Source: Arctopsyche grandis
Lineage: Eukaryota > Arthropoda > Insecta > Trichoptera > Hydropsychidae
Length of the DNA stretch: 64,000 bases
NCBI RefSeq assembly: GCF_051622035.1
Contig: NC_135358.1
Coordinates: forward strand, 250,501 to 314,500
Direction: 5' to 3'
Shown: positions 30,051 to 39,283 of the stretch, piece by piece
How positions within the stretch are numbered: position 1 is the first letter of the stretch
Layout: every line of letters begins with the position of its first letter
Translations under genes and position numbers: made by a program
The notes under the pieces: model-generated
Databases searched by the model: none
What the model was told of the DNA's origin: nothing
Seen by the model: only the letters and a program-made list of their open reading frames with translations

Positions 30051-31074
30051 CCTAACCCACCCTAGACTATCTATCACCAAAATGAAAGAATTAAACATTG
30101 CAAAAATATACACAAAACTCGCTTTCCTCACTAAACCTATCCCAACCTTGCCTTACTTTTACCAAAATCGAAGAATTTGACATTGCAGAAATATAAAAAA
30201 AACTCGAATACCTCACCAAACCTAACCCAACCTAGCCTTTCTATCACCGAAATCAAAGAATTCGACATTGCGAAAATATACACAAAACTCGCTTACCTCA
30301 CCAAACCTAACCCAACCTAGCCTAACTTTTACCGAAATCAAAGAATTCGACATAGCAGAACAATAAAAAAAAACTCGCTTACCTCACCAAACCTAACCCA
30401 CCCTAGACTATCTATCACCAAAATCAAAGAATTAAACATTGCAAAAATATACACAAAACTCGCTTTCCTTACTAAACCTATCCCAACCTTGCCTTACTTT
30501 TACCGAAATCGAAGAATTTGACATTGCAGAAATATAAAAAAAACTCGATTACCTCACCAAACTTAACCCAACCTAGCCTAACTATCACCGAAATCAAAGA
30601 ATTCGACATTGCGAAAATATACACAAAACTCGCTTACCTCACCAAACCTAACCCACCCTAGACTATCTATCACCAAAATCAAAGAATTAAACATTGCAAA
30701 AATATACACAAAACTCGCTTTCCTCACCAAACCTAACCCAACCTTGCCTTACTTTTACCGAAATCGAAGAATTCGACATTGCAGAAATATAAAAAAAACT
30801 CGATTACCTCACCAAACCTAACCCAACCTAGCCTATCACCAAAATCAAAGAATTAAACATTGCAAAAATATACACAAAACTCGCTTTCCTCTCCAAACCT
30901 AACCCAACCTAGCCTTACTTTTACCGAAATCAAAGAATTCGACATAGCAGAACAATAAAAAAAAAACTCGCTTACCTCACCAAACCTAACCCAACCTAGC
31001 CTAACTATTACTGAAATTAAAGAATTCGACATTGCAAAAATATACACAAAACTCGCTTTCCTCACCAAACCTAA

Positions 31075-33815
31075 CCCAATCTAGCCTTACTATCACCGAA
31101 ATCAAAGAATTCGACATTGCGAAAATATACACAAAACTCGCTTTCCTTACAAAACCTAACCCAACCTAGCCTTACTTTTACCGAAATCGAAGAATTCGAC
31201 ATTGCAGAAATATAAAAAAAACTCGATTACCTCACCAAACCTAACCCAACTTAGCCTAACTATCACCGAAATCAAAGAATTCGACATTGCAAAAATATAC
31301 ACAAAACTCGCTTTCCTCACCAAACCTAACCCAACCAAGCCTTACTTTTACCGAAATCAAAGAATTTGACATAGCAGAACAATAAAAAAAAACTCGCTTA
31401 CCTCACCAAATCTAACCCACCCTAGCCTAACTATCACCAAAATCAAAGAATTAAACATTGCAAAAATATACACAAAACTCGCTTTCCTCACCAAACCTAA
31501 CCCAACCTTGCCTTACTTTTACCGAAATCAAAGAATTCGACATTGCAGAAATATAAAAAAAACTCGATTACCTCACCAAACCGAACCCAACCTAGCCTAA
31601 CTATCACCGAAGTCAAAGAATTCGACATTGCAAGAATACGCACAAAACTCGCTTTCCTCACCAAACCTAACCCAACCTAGCCTTACTTTTACCGAAATCG
31701 AAGAATTCGACATTGCAGAAATATAAAAAAAAACTCGATTACCTCACCCAACCTAACCCAACCTAGCCTTACTATCACCGAAGTCAAAGAATTCGACATT
31801 GCAAAAATATACACAAAACTCGCTTTCCTCACCAAACCTAACCCAACCTAGCCTTACTATCACCAAAATCAAAGAATTCGACATTGCAAAAATATACACA
31901 AAACTCGCTTTCCTCACCAAACCTAACCCAACCTAGCCTAACTTTTACCGAAATCAAAGAATTCGACATAGCAGAACAATAAAAAAAAACTCGCTTACCT
32001 CACCAAACCTAACCTAACCTAGCCTAACTATCACCGAAATCAAAGAATTCGACATTGCAAAAATATACACAAAATTCGCTTTCCTCACCAAACCTAACCC
32101 AACCTAGCCTTACTATCACCGAAATCATAGAATTCGACATTGCAAAAATATACACAAAACTCGCTTTCCTCACCAAACCTAACCCAACCTTGCCTTACTT
32201 TTACCGAAATCGAAGAATTCGACATTGCAGAAATATAAAAAAAAACTCGATTACCTCACCAAACCTAACCCAACCTAGCCTAACTATCACCGAAATCAAA
32301 GAATTCGACATTGCAAAAATATGTAAAAAAAAAACTCGCTAACCTCACCAAACCTAACCCAACCAAGCCTTACTTTTACCGAAATCAAAGAATTTGACAT
32401 AGCAGAACAATAAAAAAAAACTCGCTTACCTCACCAAACCTAACCCAACCTAGCCTTACTATCACCGAAATCAAAGAATTCGACATTGCGAAAATATACA
32501 CAAAACTCGCTTTCCTTACCAAACCTAACCCAACCTAGCCTTACTTTTACCGAAATCGAAGAATTCGACATTGCAGAAATATAAAAAAAACTCGATTACC
32601 TCACCAAACCTAACCCAACTTAGCCTAACTATCACCGAAATCAAAGAATTCGACATTGCAAAAATATATACAAAACTCGCTTTCCTCACCAAACCTAACC
32701 CAACCAAGCCTTACTTTTACCGAAATCAAAGAATTTGACATAGCAGAACAATAAAAAAAAACTCGCTTACCTCACCAAATCTAACCCACCCTAGCCTAAC
32801 TATCACCAAAATCAAAGAATTAAACATTGCAAAAATATACACAAAACTCGCTTTCCTCACCAAACCTAACCCAACCTTGCCTTACTTTTACCGAAATCGA
32901 AGAATTCGACATTGCAGAAATATAAAAAAAACTCGATTACCTCACCAAACCGAACCCAACCTAGCCTAACTATCACCGAAGTCAAAGAATTCGACATTGC
33001 AAGAATATGCACAAAACTCGCTTTCCTCACCAAACCTAACCCAACCTAGCCTTACTTTTACCGAAATCGAAGAATTCGACATTGCAGAAATATAAAAAAA
33101 AACTCGATTACCTCACCCAACCTAACCCAACCTAGCCTTACTATCACAGAAGTCAAAGAATTCGACATTGCAAAAATATACAGAAAACTCGCTTTCCTCA
33201 CCAAACCTAACCCAACCTAGCCTTACTATCACCGAAATCAAAGAATTCGACATTGCAAAAATATACACAAAACTCGTTTTCTTTACCAAACCTAACCCAA
33301 CCTAGCCTAACTTTTACCGAAATCAAAGAATTCGACATAGCAGAACAATAAAAAAAAACTCGCTTACCTCACCAAACCTAACCCAACCTAGCCTTACTAT
33401 CACCGAAATCAAAGAATTCGACATTGCAAAAATATACACAAAACTCGCTTTCCTCACCAAACCTAACCCAACCTAGCCTTACTATCACCGAAATCATAGA
33501 ATTCGACATTGCAAAAATATACACAAAACTCGCTTTCCTCACCAAACCTAACCCAACCTTGCCTTACTTTTACCGAAATCGAAGAATTCGACATTGCAGA
33601 AATATAAAAAAAAACTCGATTACCTCACCAAACCTAACCCAACCTAGCCTAACTATCACCGAAGTCAAAGAATTCGACATTGCAAGAATATGCACAAAAC
33701 TCGCTTTCCTCACCAAACCTAACCCAACCTAGCCTTACTTTTACCGAAATCGAAGAATTCGACATTGCAGAAATATAAAAAAAACTCGATTACCTCACCA
33801 AACCTAACCCAACCT
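31075..33815. repeat. 1,369-bp duplication near the right edge of satellite A
   Basis: Landmarks 31156/32525 and 32055/33424 are 1369 bp apart. Monomers here belong to a divergent edge subfamily in which the EcoRI block is followed by GACATAGCAGAACAATAAAA or GACATTGCAGAAATATAAAA and a run of A. These variants are confined to about 27.9-34.6 kb. Boundaries are approximate. Confidence 0.75.
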
Positions 33816-34640
33816 AGCCTAACTATCACCGAAATCAAAGAATTCGACATTGCAAAAATATGTAAAAAAAAAAAACTCGCTAACCTCACCAAACCTAATC
33901 CAACCTAACCTAACCATCACCGAAATGAAAGAATTCGAGATTGTAAGATTTACACAAAATTCGCTAACCTCACCAAACCTTATCCAACCTAACCTAACCA
34001 TCACCGAAATCAAAGAATTTGAGATTCCAAGATTTACACAAAATTCGCTAACCTCACCAAACCTAACCCAACCTAGCCTTACTATCACCGAAATTAAAGA
34101 ATTCGACATTGCAAAAATATTCACAAAACTCGCTTACCTCGCCAAACCTAACCCAACCTAGCCTAACTATCACCGAAATTAAAGAATTCGACATTGCAAA
34201 AATATTCACAAAACTCGCTTACCTCGCCAAACCTAACCCAACCTCACCTTACCATTACCAAAATCAAAGAATTTGAGATTGTTAGATTTACACAAAATTC
34301 GCTTACCTCACCAAACGTAACCCAATCTAGCGTAATTATTACCGAAATCAAAGAATTCGACATTGCAAAAATATAAAAAAAATTCGCTTACCTCACCAAA
34401 CCTAACCCAACCTAACCTAACCATCACCGAAATCAAAGAATTTGAGATTTTCAGATTTACATAAAATTCGCTTACCTCACCAAACCTAACCCAACCTAGC
34501 CTAATTATCACCGAAATCAAAGAATTCGACATTGTTAAAATATACACAAAACTTGCTTACTTCACCAAACCTATCTCAACCTAGCCTAACTTTTACCGAA
34601 ATCAAAGAATTCGACATTGCAAAAATATGAAAAAAACTAG

Positions 34641-35321
34641 TAACGTGTTTTAAAAGGTGTTTGTATATCTAGAATTGTAAAATACTTTGCTCCGGTGACG
34701 ATTAAGTTAGGTTGGGTTAGCACGTAAGGTGTTTGTATATCTTGCATTGTTGAATTCTTTGCTCCGGTGACGATTGGGTTAGGTTGAGTGAGCCCGTAAC
34801 GTGTATATCTTTCATCGGTGAATATTTTACAACGGTGATGGCTAAGTTGGCTAAGTAGGGTTAGGTTGGGTTAGCACGTTAGGTGTTTGTTTATCTCGCA
34901 TTGTTGAATTATTTGCTCCGGTGACGTTTGGGTTAGGTTGGGTTAGCGCGTATGGTGTATATCTTTCATCGGTGAATACTTTGCACCGGTGACGATTGGG
35001 TTAGGTTGTGTTAGGGCGAAAGGTGTATATCGCTCATCGGTAAATACTTTGCACCGGTGATGGCTAGGTTACGTTTGGTAATGTTGGGTTAGCCCGTAAG
35101 GTGTTTGTATATCTTGCATTGTTGAATACTTTGCTCTGGTGACAATAAGGTTAGGTCGGGTTAGCGCGTAAGGTGTATATCTTTCATCGGTGAATACTTT
35201 GCACCGGTGAGGGTTTGGTTAGGTTGAGTTAGGTTGGGGTAGCACCTTAGGTGTTTGTTTATCTCGCATTAATGAATACTTTGCTCCGGTGACGATTGGG
35301 TTAGGTTGGGTTAGCGCTTAA
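34641..35321 (+). repeat. Satellite B, left segment (inverted relative of satellite A)
   Basis: Just after the last satellite-A monomer (GAAAAAAACTAG) the sequence switches to G-rich repeats on the + strand, such as GTAAGGTGTTTGTATATC, TTTGCTCCGGTGACG and GGTTAGGTTGGGTTAGC. These are irregular copies of the 150-bp dimer seen at 39284-42256. The segment ends at TTAA (35318-35321), the target site of the transposon that follows. Confidence 0.9.
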
Positions 35322-36474
35322 GAGTGCTGGACAGCAGCGCCTTGTCCATACAAACGTACTTAACTTCTCCCTTCCTCAATTATGGCACTAGAGAAATTAT
35401 TTTTTAATATGCTTTGGATATCCACCATTGGGATGCATTTATCTTTTTATTTTTTTGATTAGTTATTTTTTATAGGAGCCAGGAGCCGCCAAACATCTAT
35501 AAAATCGCCTCTTTTTTACACCCACGAAAATAGTCCAGCGTGCTTATTTAACGGTCGATTTTAAAACAAATACGCTGATAGATGCACAGAAAATATCTTT
35601 CTCATACCGATGATGAAATTTTTTTAAAAATTGGTACAGTTTTGGAGGAGAAAATAGTTGATTAGGAAAGCTCGATTTTGTAAATTGAAAATAGGTAGAA
35701 TCTGCTGGACGCGCATCTGTCCCTTTTACTCAATATATGTGCGGGGGTCGGGGGGGGTCCGAGGCTAGTACACGTACACTATACACACACACACTCGCAC
35801 TCACATACGATTTTACGACTCCACGATTTTACGACTCCACTGTTCACATGACAAGTTCATACATACGATATACAATTCGCTCGTATCGTAACTACACAAT
35901 ATGTACGTATTACATATTTCGATACATAAGTACTATATTCGCGCACACCAAATTGCAACTTCTGACTTGTCGATTTTTTTTTATTTCTCCAGATTGGTGT
36001 GTCTATGTATGTACGTGGCACTTTTATACGAACTTCTAAAATAAAACAATGTGTTATGTAAAGTAATTATTGAATTTATTCAAAATATTTTTTCATTTTG
36101 TTTGCGGAGAAAATGAAAATAAAATACTCAAATCTATTTTCTACATATATATTAGTGAAATATTCACATTTTAAAAAATACAGGAAAAGATTATAGTAAT
36201 TTCCTTTCACGGGCAAATTATTTTAAATTGATATATACGATTTTTTTCTTCTTGAATATTGTTCACATGTACAAACAGAAGGCAAATATATTTTTTATTT
36301 ATTTATTTTTTATTAAAACAATTAGTAATAAAAGTGGGAAGTATATTTTCCAGGGATCTTTCCTTGGTGCAGTTTTGAAAAATGAAAATGCATTTACAGA
36401 TAACAAATATACTGAACATAAAATAATAAATTAAAATAAAACACACATTATTAAATAAAATATAGATATATTTA

Positions 36475-37664
36475 AATAGACTTATCAGCTTCCATGGCAT
36501 TAGCGCTGTCACGTCAATTTTTAAAACACTTGTGCTCAGTTGCATCTATATTTAATTTTGTAGCTCTGGCACATATGCAGCAGTAAGGACGGTTTCAGAC
36601 TAGCGTTTTTTTATGCGCGTATACGGTCGTTTCGGAATACGCGCTTACACGCGCGCTACTTTTTGCGCTTCAAAAAACCGAACGCGCGTACACGGGCTTA
36701 TTCCGGCGTTTTCATTCGAACCGGTAGTGGTGATTTAGTATCAACATGGATAATACGAGCTTATAAGCGCGTCTACGCTCGTACAAGTTGCGCATATGGA
36801 AAACGAAGCGCCTATACGTGCCTAAATGCACTTCAAAAAACGGGATTATTCACGCGTATAAAACGCTAGTCTGAAACCGCCCTAAGAGTTTCGTACTCCG
36901 AGATATAAAACTTTTTTAGTTCGGAGCCCTACTATGCACGCTGCACCAGACAAGTAGCTAAACCCACTTTCATATGATCTCTTTGCCCAAGAACCGTCTG
37001 CAATGACTGTCAGTAAGGGATATCCTTCCTCGTCTATGTCACCATTTAAAATGGCGAGCCTTTTTTCTTCTTCACCAGCGACAATCATTTCATCAAAGGC
37101 ATATTCTTTGATTGTAGTTGCTAAATGTTGTTCTATGCTTGTGTAAGTTCCACTACTTATACATGGCATATTTAATACACCACAAATTTCATTTAATTGT
37201 GAATAGCCATTACCTGTACAAACAATTCCATCTACGAAAGCAGTATTTGCGGAAACTTGCAGTTTCGTATCTTCGGAGTATACAGTTTCCTTTGCTAAGC
37301 ACGTTCTACACCGAAAAACATATTCGCTGAGAAAACCTTTTCTTTTTTCTTTCACAAAATTTAAGTCAGATAATGTACAACTAGTGTGTTCATGCTTAAT
37401 TTTTGAAAGCGCTGAAAATAAATATTTAATATCTACTATTCTGCGCCCTTCTAATTGTTCATGAATATCTGTTTCGTCGGGATTGTCTGCTTCTGCTTCT
37501 ATAACTAAATCATCAAGCCTCGTTGATGACGTTGAACTAGCTGTTTCTGATAAATTTTGATCGAATAAATCTCGCGGAACTGTATACAAAGATGTCGGTC
37601 CAGAACTTGTGGAGGCTACAGCTAAGTTTCCAACAGCAGCAGCATTGGCGACATCGATGTCACT
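36475..37664 (-). pseudogene. Mutator-like transposase remnant, split by a MITE
   Basis: The minus-strand frame reads from about 37664 (preceded by a splice-acceptor-like TTTACAG) to 36882. It shows features I associate with the arthropod Mutator-like transposase domain: [11 protein letters not shown] (roughly residue 50 of the ATG-initiated part), cysteines in CRTCLAKE, the stretch [18 protein letters not shown], and the catalytic-looking DGSWAKRSY followed by SGAACIVG and [10 protein letters not shown]. The frame stops where a 296-bp MITE (36587-36882) begins. On the far side the family sequence resumes in another frame: EHKCFKN, a stop (TGA where Trp is expected), then SANAMEAD at about 36537-36480. 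The C-terminal half is not present. It is a dead gene. It may be the transposase of the surrounding TTAA element or an independent insertion. Confidence 0.8.
36587..36882. mobile_element. Harbinger-like MITE (296 bp) inside the transposase
   Basis: The ends are inverted repeats: GGACGGTTTCAGACTAGCGT on the left and GGGCGGTTTCAGACTAGCGT on the right in reverse complement, continuing imperfectly for about 15 more bases. TAA lies directly outside each end (36584-36586 and 36883-36885), a 3-bp duplication of the TWA type used by PIF/Harbinger elements. The interior is rich in CGCG and CGTATA and has no coding capacity. Mutator-family coding sequence on both sides shows that it landed in an existing transposase gene. 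Confidence 0.82.
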
Positions 37665-37694
37665 GTAAATCGAGAATACTATAAAGTATACAGG

Positions 37695-37746
37695 AATTCC
37701 TCGACTTACGACGGAGATACGTTCCTGACCGTCGGTCGTAAGTCGA
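37695..37746. repeat. Short inverted repeat, probable transposon terminus
   Basis: CGACTTACGAC and GTCGTAAGTCG face each other across about 20 bases (GGAGATACGTTCCTGACCG plus TCG). Sequences of this kind are common at DNA-transposon ends. It sits between the transposase remnant and a microsatellite. No partner copy was found in the window. Confidence 0.4.
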
Positions 37747-37747
37747 A

Positions 37748-37831
37748 TACATATATGTATATGTATATTTATGTATGTACATATGTATATGTATATGAAT
37801 GTATGTATTTGTGTGTGTATGTATGTATGTG

Positions 37832-37920
<89 letters not shown>

Positions 37921-37990
37921 GTGAATATTTATATGTTCAGGTGTGTACATATGTATGTATGTGTATTCGTGTATACGTGTAAGTATTTGT
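37748..37990. repeat. (TATG)n/(TA)n compound microsatellite
   Basis: Alternating ATGTATGTAT and long TA runs, with two nearly pure TA stretches around 37837-37873 and 37880-37914. The open frames of repeated Tyr-Ile across it are artefacts. Confidence 0.95.
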
Positions 37991-37991
37991 G

Positions 37992-38595
37992 TATATGTTA
38001 CACCGAATCCGTGAAATTGTCTTTTACACGCATTCGGCAAGAGAATTGCCGAATGCGTGAAAAATGCAAACATGTTGCTCAGTTCACGGATTCCATATAT
38101 TCTTTGGCGAATGCGTGTATTCGCCAAGAATTTGTCTGCTCAAAGCATGGAGTCGGCAAATAGACAGTAGCTCTCCGGTGTTGTTTTTTAGAACTGGACA
38201 GCGTGGACAAGTGTCAAAGTGACAGCTGAATGAGGATGTTTAATTTACATATTATTATGTATAATATGACTACATACATATATTTCGATCATCTCATATG
38301 ACTTATACATAAATTAATGTCATTTTTATACATTTTGATCAATATTTTAACAGTGAAACATATGTATGTAGTCATATTATACATAATAATATGTAAATTA
38401 AACTAAATTAAACATCCTTATTCAGCTGTCACTTTGACACTTGGTTATAATATAACACGCTGTCCAGTTCACGCATTCGGCAAAGAATTTACGGAATCCG
38501 TGAACTGGGCAACGTGCTTGCATTTTTCATGCATTCGGTAATTCTCTTGCCGAATGCTTGTAATAGACAATTTCATGGATTCGGTATAACATATA
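37992..38595. mobile_element. Foldback element with arms of about 250-300 bp
   Basis: The left arm from TATATGTTACACCGAATCC and the right arm, read in reverse complement from TATATGTTATACCGAATCC, match for most of their length. Both contain GCATTCGGCAAGAGAATT, CAGTTCACGGATTCC, GACAAGTGTCAAAGTGACAG (right copy CCAAGTGTCAAAGTGACAG) and ATATTATTATGTATAATATG. The loop is about 38290-38353. Within each arm the motif CCGAATGCGTGAA itself recurs in opposing orientations, giving secondary hairpins. The left arm has about 55 extra bases around 38130-38190. No clear target duplication is visible, so superfamily is open. Confidence 0.8.
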
Positions 38596-38637
38596 TATGG
38601 ATGGTGTACATAAATATATGTTTATATAATTGTCTTT

Positions 38638-38718
38638 GGCCAGGAAGGCGCATTGGGTTTACCTGTTAGGCCTTCCTGGTATAAAATAAATAAAAATAAA
38701 AATAAATAAATAAATATA
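38638..38718 (+). mobile_element. 3' tail of a non-LTR retrotransposon or SINE
   Basis: A perfect 10-bp stem, CCAGGAAGGC (38640-38649) and GCCTTCCTGG (38670-38679), with a 20-base loop is followed at once by a (TAAAA/TAAA)n tail to about 38716. A conserved 3' hairpin plus simple-repeat tail is the usual end of several insect LINE groups and of SINEs that borrow their tails. Nothing recognisable of a LINE body lies upstream, because the foldback element ends about 45 bp before it. This is therefore a strongly 5'-truncated copy. Confidence 0.6.
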
Positions 38719-39283
38719 ATCATTTGGAGAATATTCTCGACTCACATCACTACATTTTGCATAATAAATAATAGTTACTAAGTCACAAGAAAGCATTATT
38801 ACCTGGTGGTCGAATGTGTAATATATTTCGTTTAAAATATCATTTTTGTCTTTTAGTCGACTGGAACATACGATATTTCTTCCCATTTCTTCCATCCATT
38901 GTAAGTACTCAGTTCTTAGACTTTCGTACAAACAAACACTTAGCAGTGACTCAGACAGAGCTCTTGCGCTGAACGATATGACACGACTGAACGGAGAAGT
39001 CAAAGAAGCGGGACGCGTAAATACATTCACAAGCGCGAGCGACCGCAACAGCATATCACGAAAGATGCATGTTCCCAAACGATGCAAGTACAAATATTTC
39101 CCGCTCGCATCAATAATACATCAATAATATTCGATGTTTGGGAATATGTGTTCGATGCAAAGCGCGCGCGCACACACGCTCTCACTCACTTTCGTGATAG
39201 TTCGGGCTTTAGCTCGAAGACAGAAACAAAAACAACATTTTTTATAAAGCGATATTCAAAAGTGACGCTGCTATCCAACCCTC

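Larger units (their letters stand above)
1..34640 (-). repeat. Satellite A: 84/85-bp monomer array with TTAGG-like core
   Basis: This is a continuous tandem array. The monomer reads, on the + strand, a block ending ACACAAAACTCGCTAACC, a C-rich block with CCTAACCCAACCTAACC, then CATCACCGAAATCAAAGAATTC. Two length classes are seen: 85 bp when the EcoRI site is followed by GACATTGCAAAAATATACAC, and 84 bp when it is followed by GAGATTTTAAAATATACAC or a close variant. Nearly every monomer keeps one GAATTC, so EcoRI digestion should give a ladder. The G-rich, TTAGG-like strand is the minus strand, hence the strand given. The array runs off the left edge, so its true length is unknown. Open frames inside it are by-products of the 84-bp (28-codon) monomers and are not genes. 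The TTAGG/TTGGG words suggest a telomere-like origin or a subtelomeric position, which is inference only. Confidence 0.97.
35322..39283. mobile_element. TTAA-flanked DNA transposon inserted in satellite B
   Basis: TTAA is duplicated on both sides (35318-35321 and 39284-39287). Intact satellite copies elsewhere (for example GCGCTTAAGGTGTATATC at about 41371) show the unoccupied site with a single TTAA. The ends are imperfect terminal inverted repeats: GAGTGCTGGACAGCAGCGC on the left and GAGGGTTGGATAGCAGCGT on the right in reverse complement, 16 of 19 matching. A TTAA target duplication is typical of piggyBac and is also reported for Sola3. No piggyBac transposase is readable. The only transposase inside is Mutator-like (PF20700 type) on the minus strand, so the element is either a non-piggyBac TTAA family carrying its own gene or a nest of insertions. 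38659-39093 contains a minus-strand open stretch with a possible splice donor after FDHQ that I could not identify. Confidence 0.85.

Noticed and set aside
37..34547. Many open frames of 60-213 codons with repeating SLTSPNLTQPNLTITEIKEF or ISNSLISVMVRLGW words on either strand
   Set aside because: They arise because 84-bp monomers are a multiple of three and contain no stop in some frames. They end wherever an 85-bp monomer shifts the frame, occur on both strands at once, and lack any gene signals.
1..34640. Regular repeats that might be taken for a CRISPR-like array
   Set aside because: There are no unique spacers: whole 84/85-bp units repeat head to tail. The window is eukaryotic, with spliced genes.
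1..34640. True telomere repeat array
   Set aside because: CCTAA words occur only as a short part of a longer complex monomer, not as pure (CCTAA)n. It is at most telomere-like.
35737..36039. 100-codon + strand frame MCGGRGGSEASTRTLYTHTL...
   Set aside because: Low-complexity (ACAC, TACG) sequence with no family resemblance, inside a non-coding part of the transposon.
37660..38163. Open frames of Tyr/Ile/Thr/Cys repeats around 37.7-38.1 kb
   Set aside because: They are products of the TATG/TA microsatellite and the foldback arm, with no conserved motif.
38659..39093. 144-codon minus-strand frame in the TTAA element
   Set aside because: A possible exon (EYLQWMEEMGRNIVCS ... FDHQ followed by GTAATA) is visible, but it matches no family I know and does not join in frame to the transposase acceptor at 37665. 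Not called as a gene.
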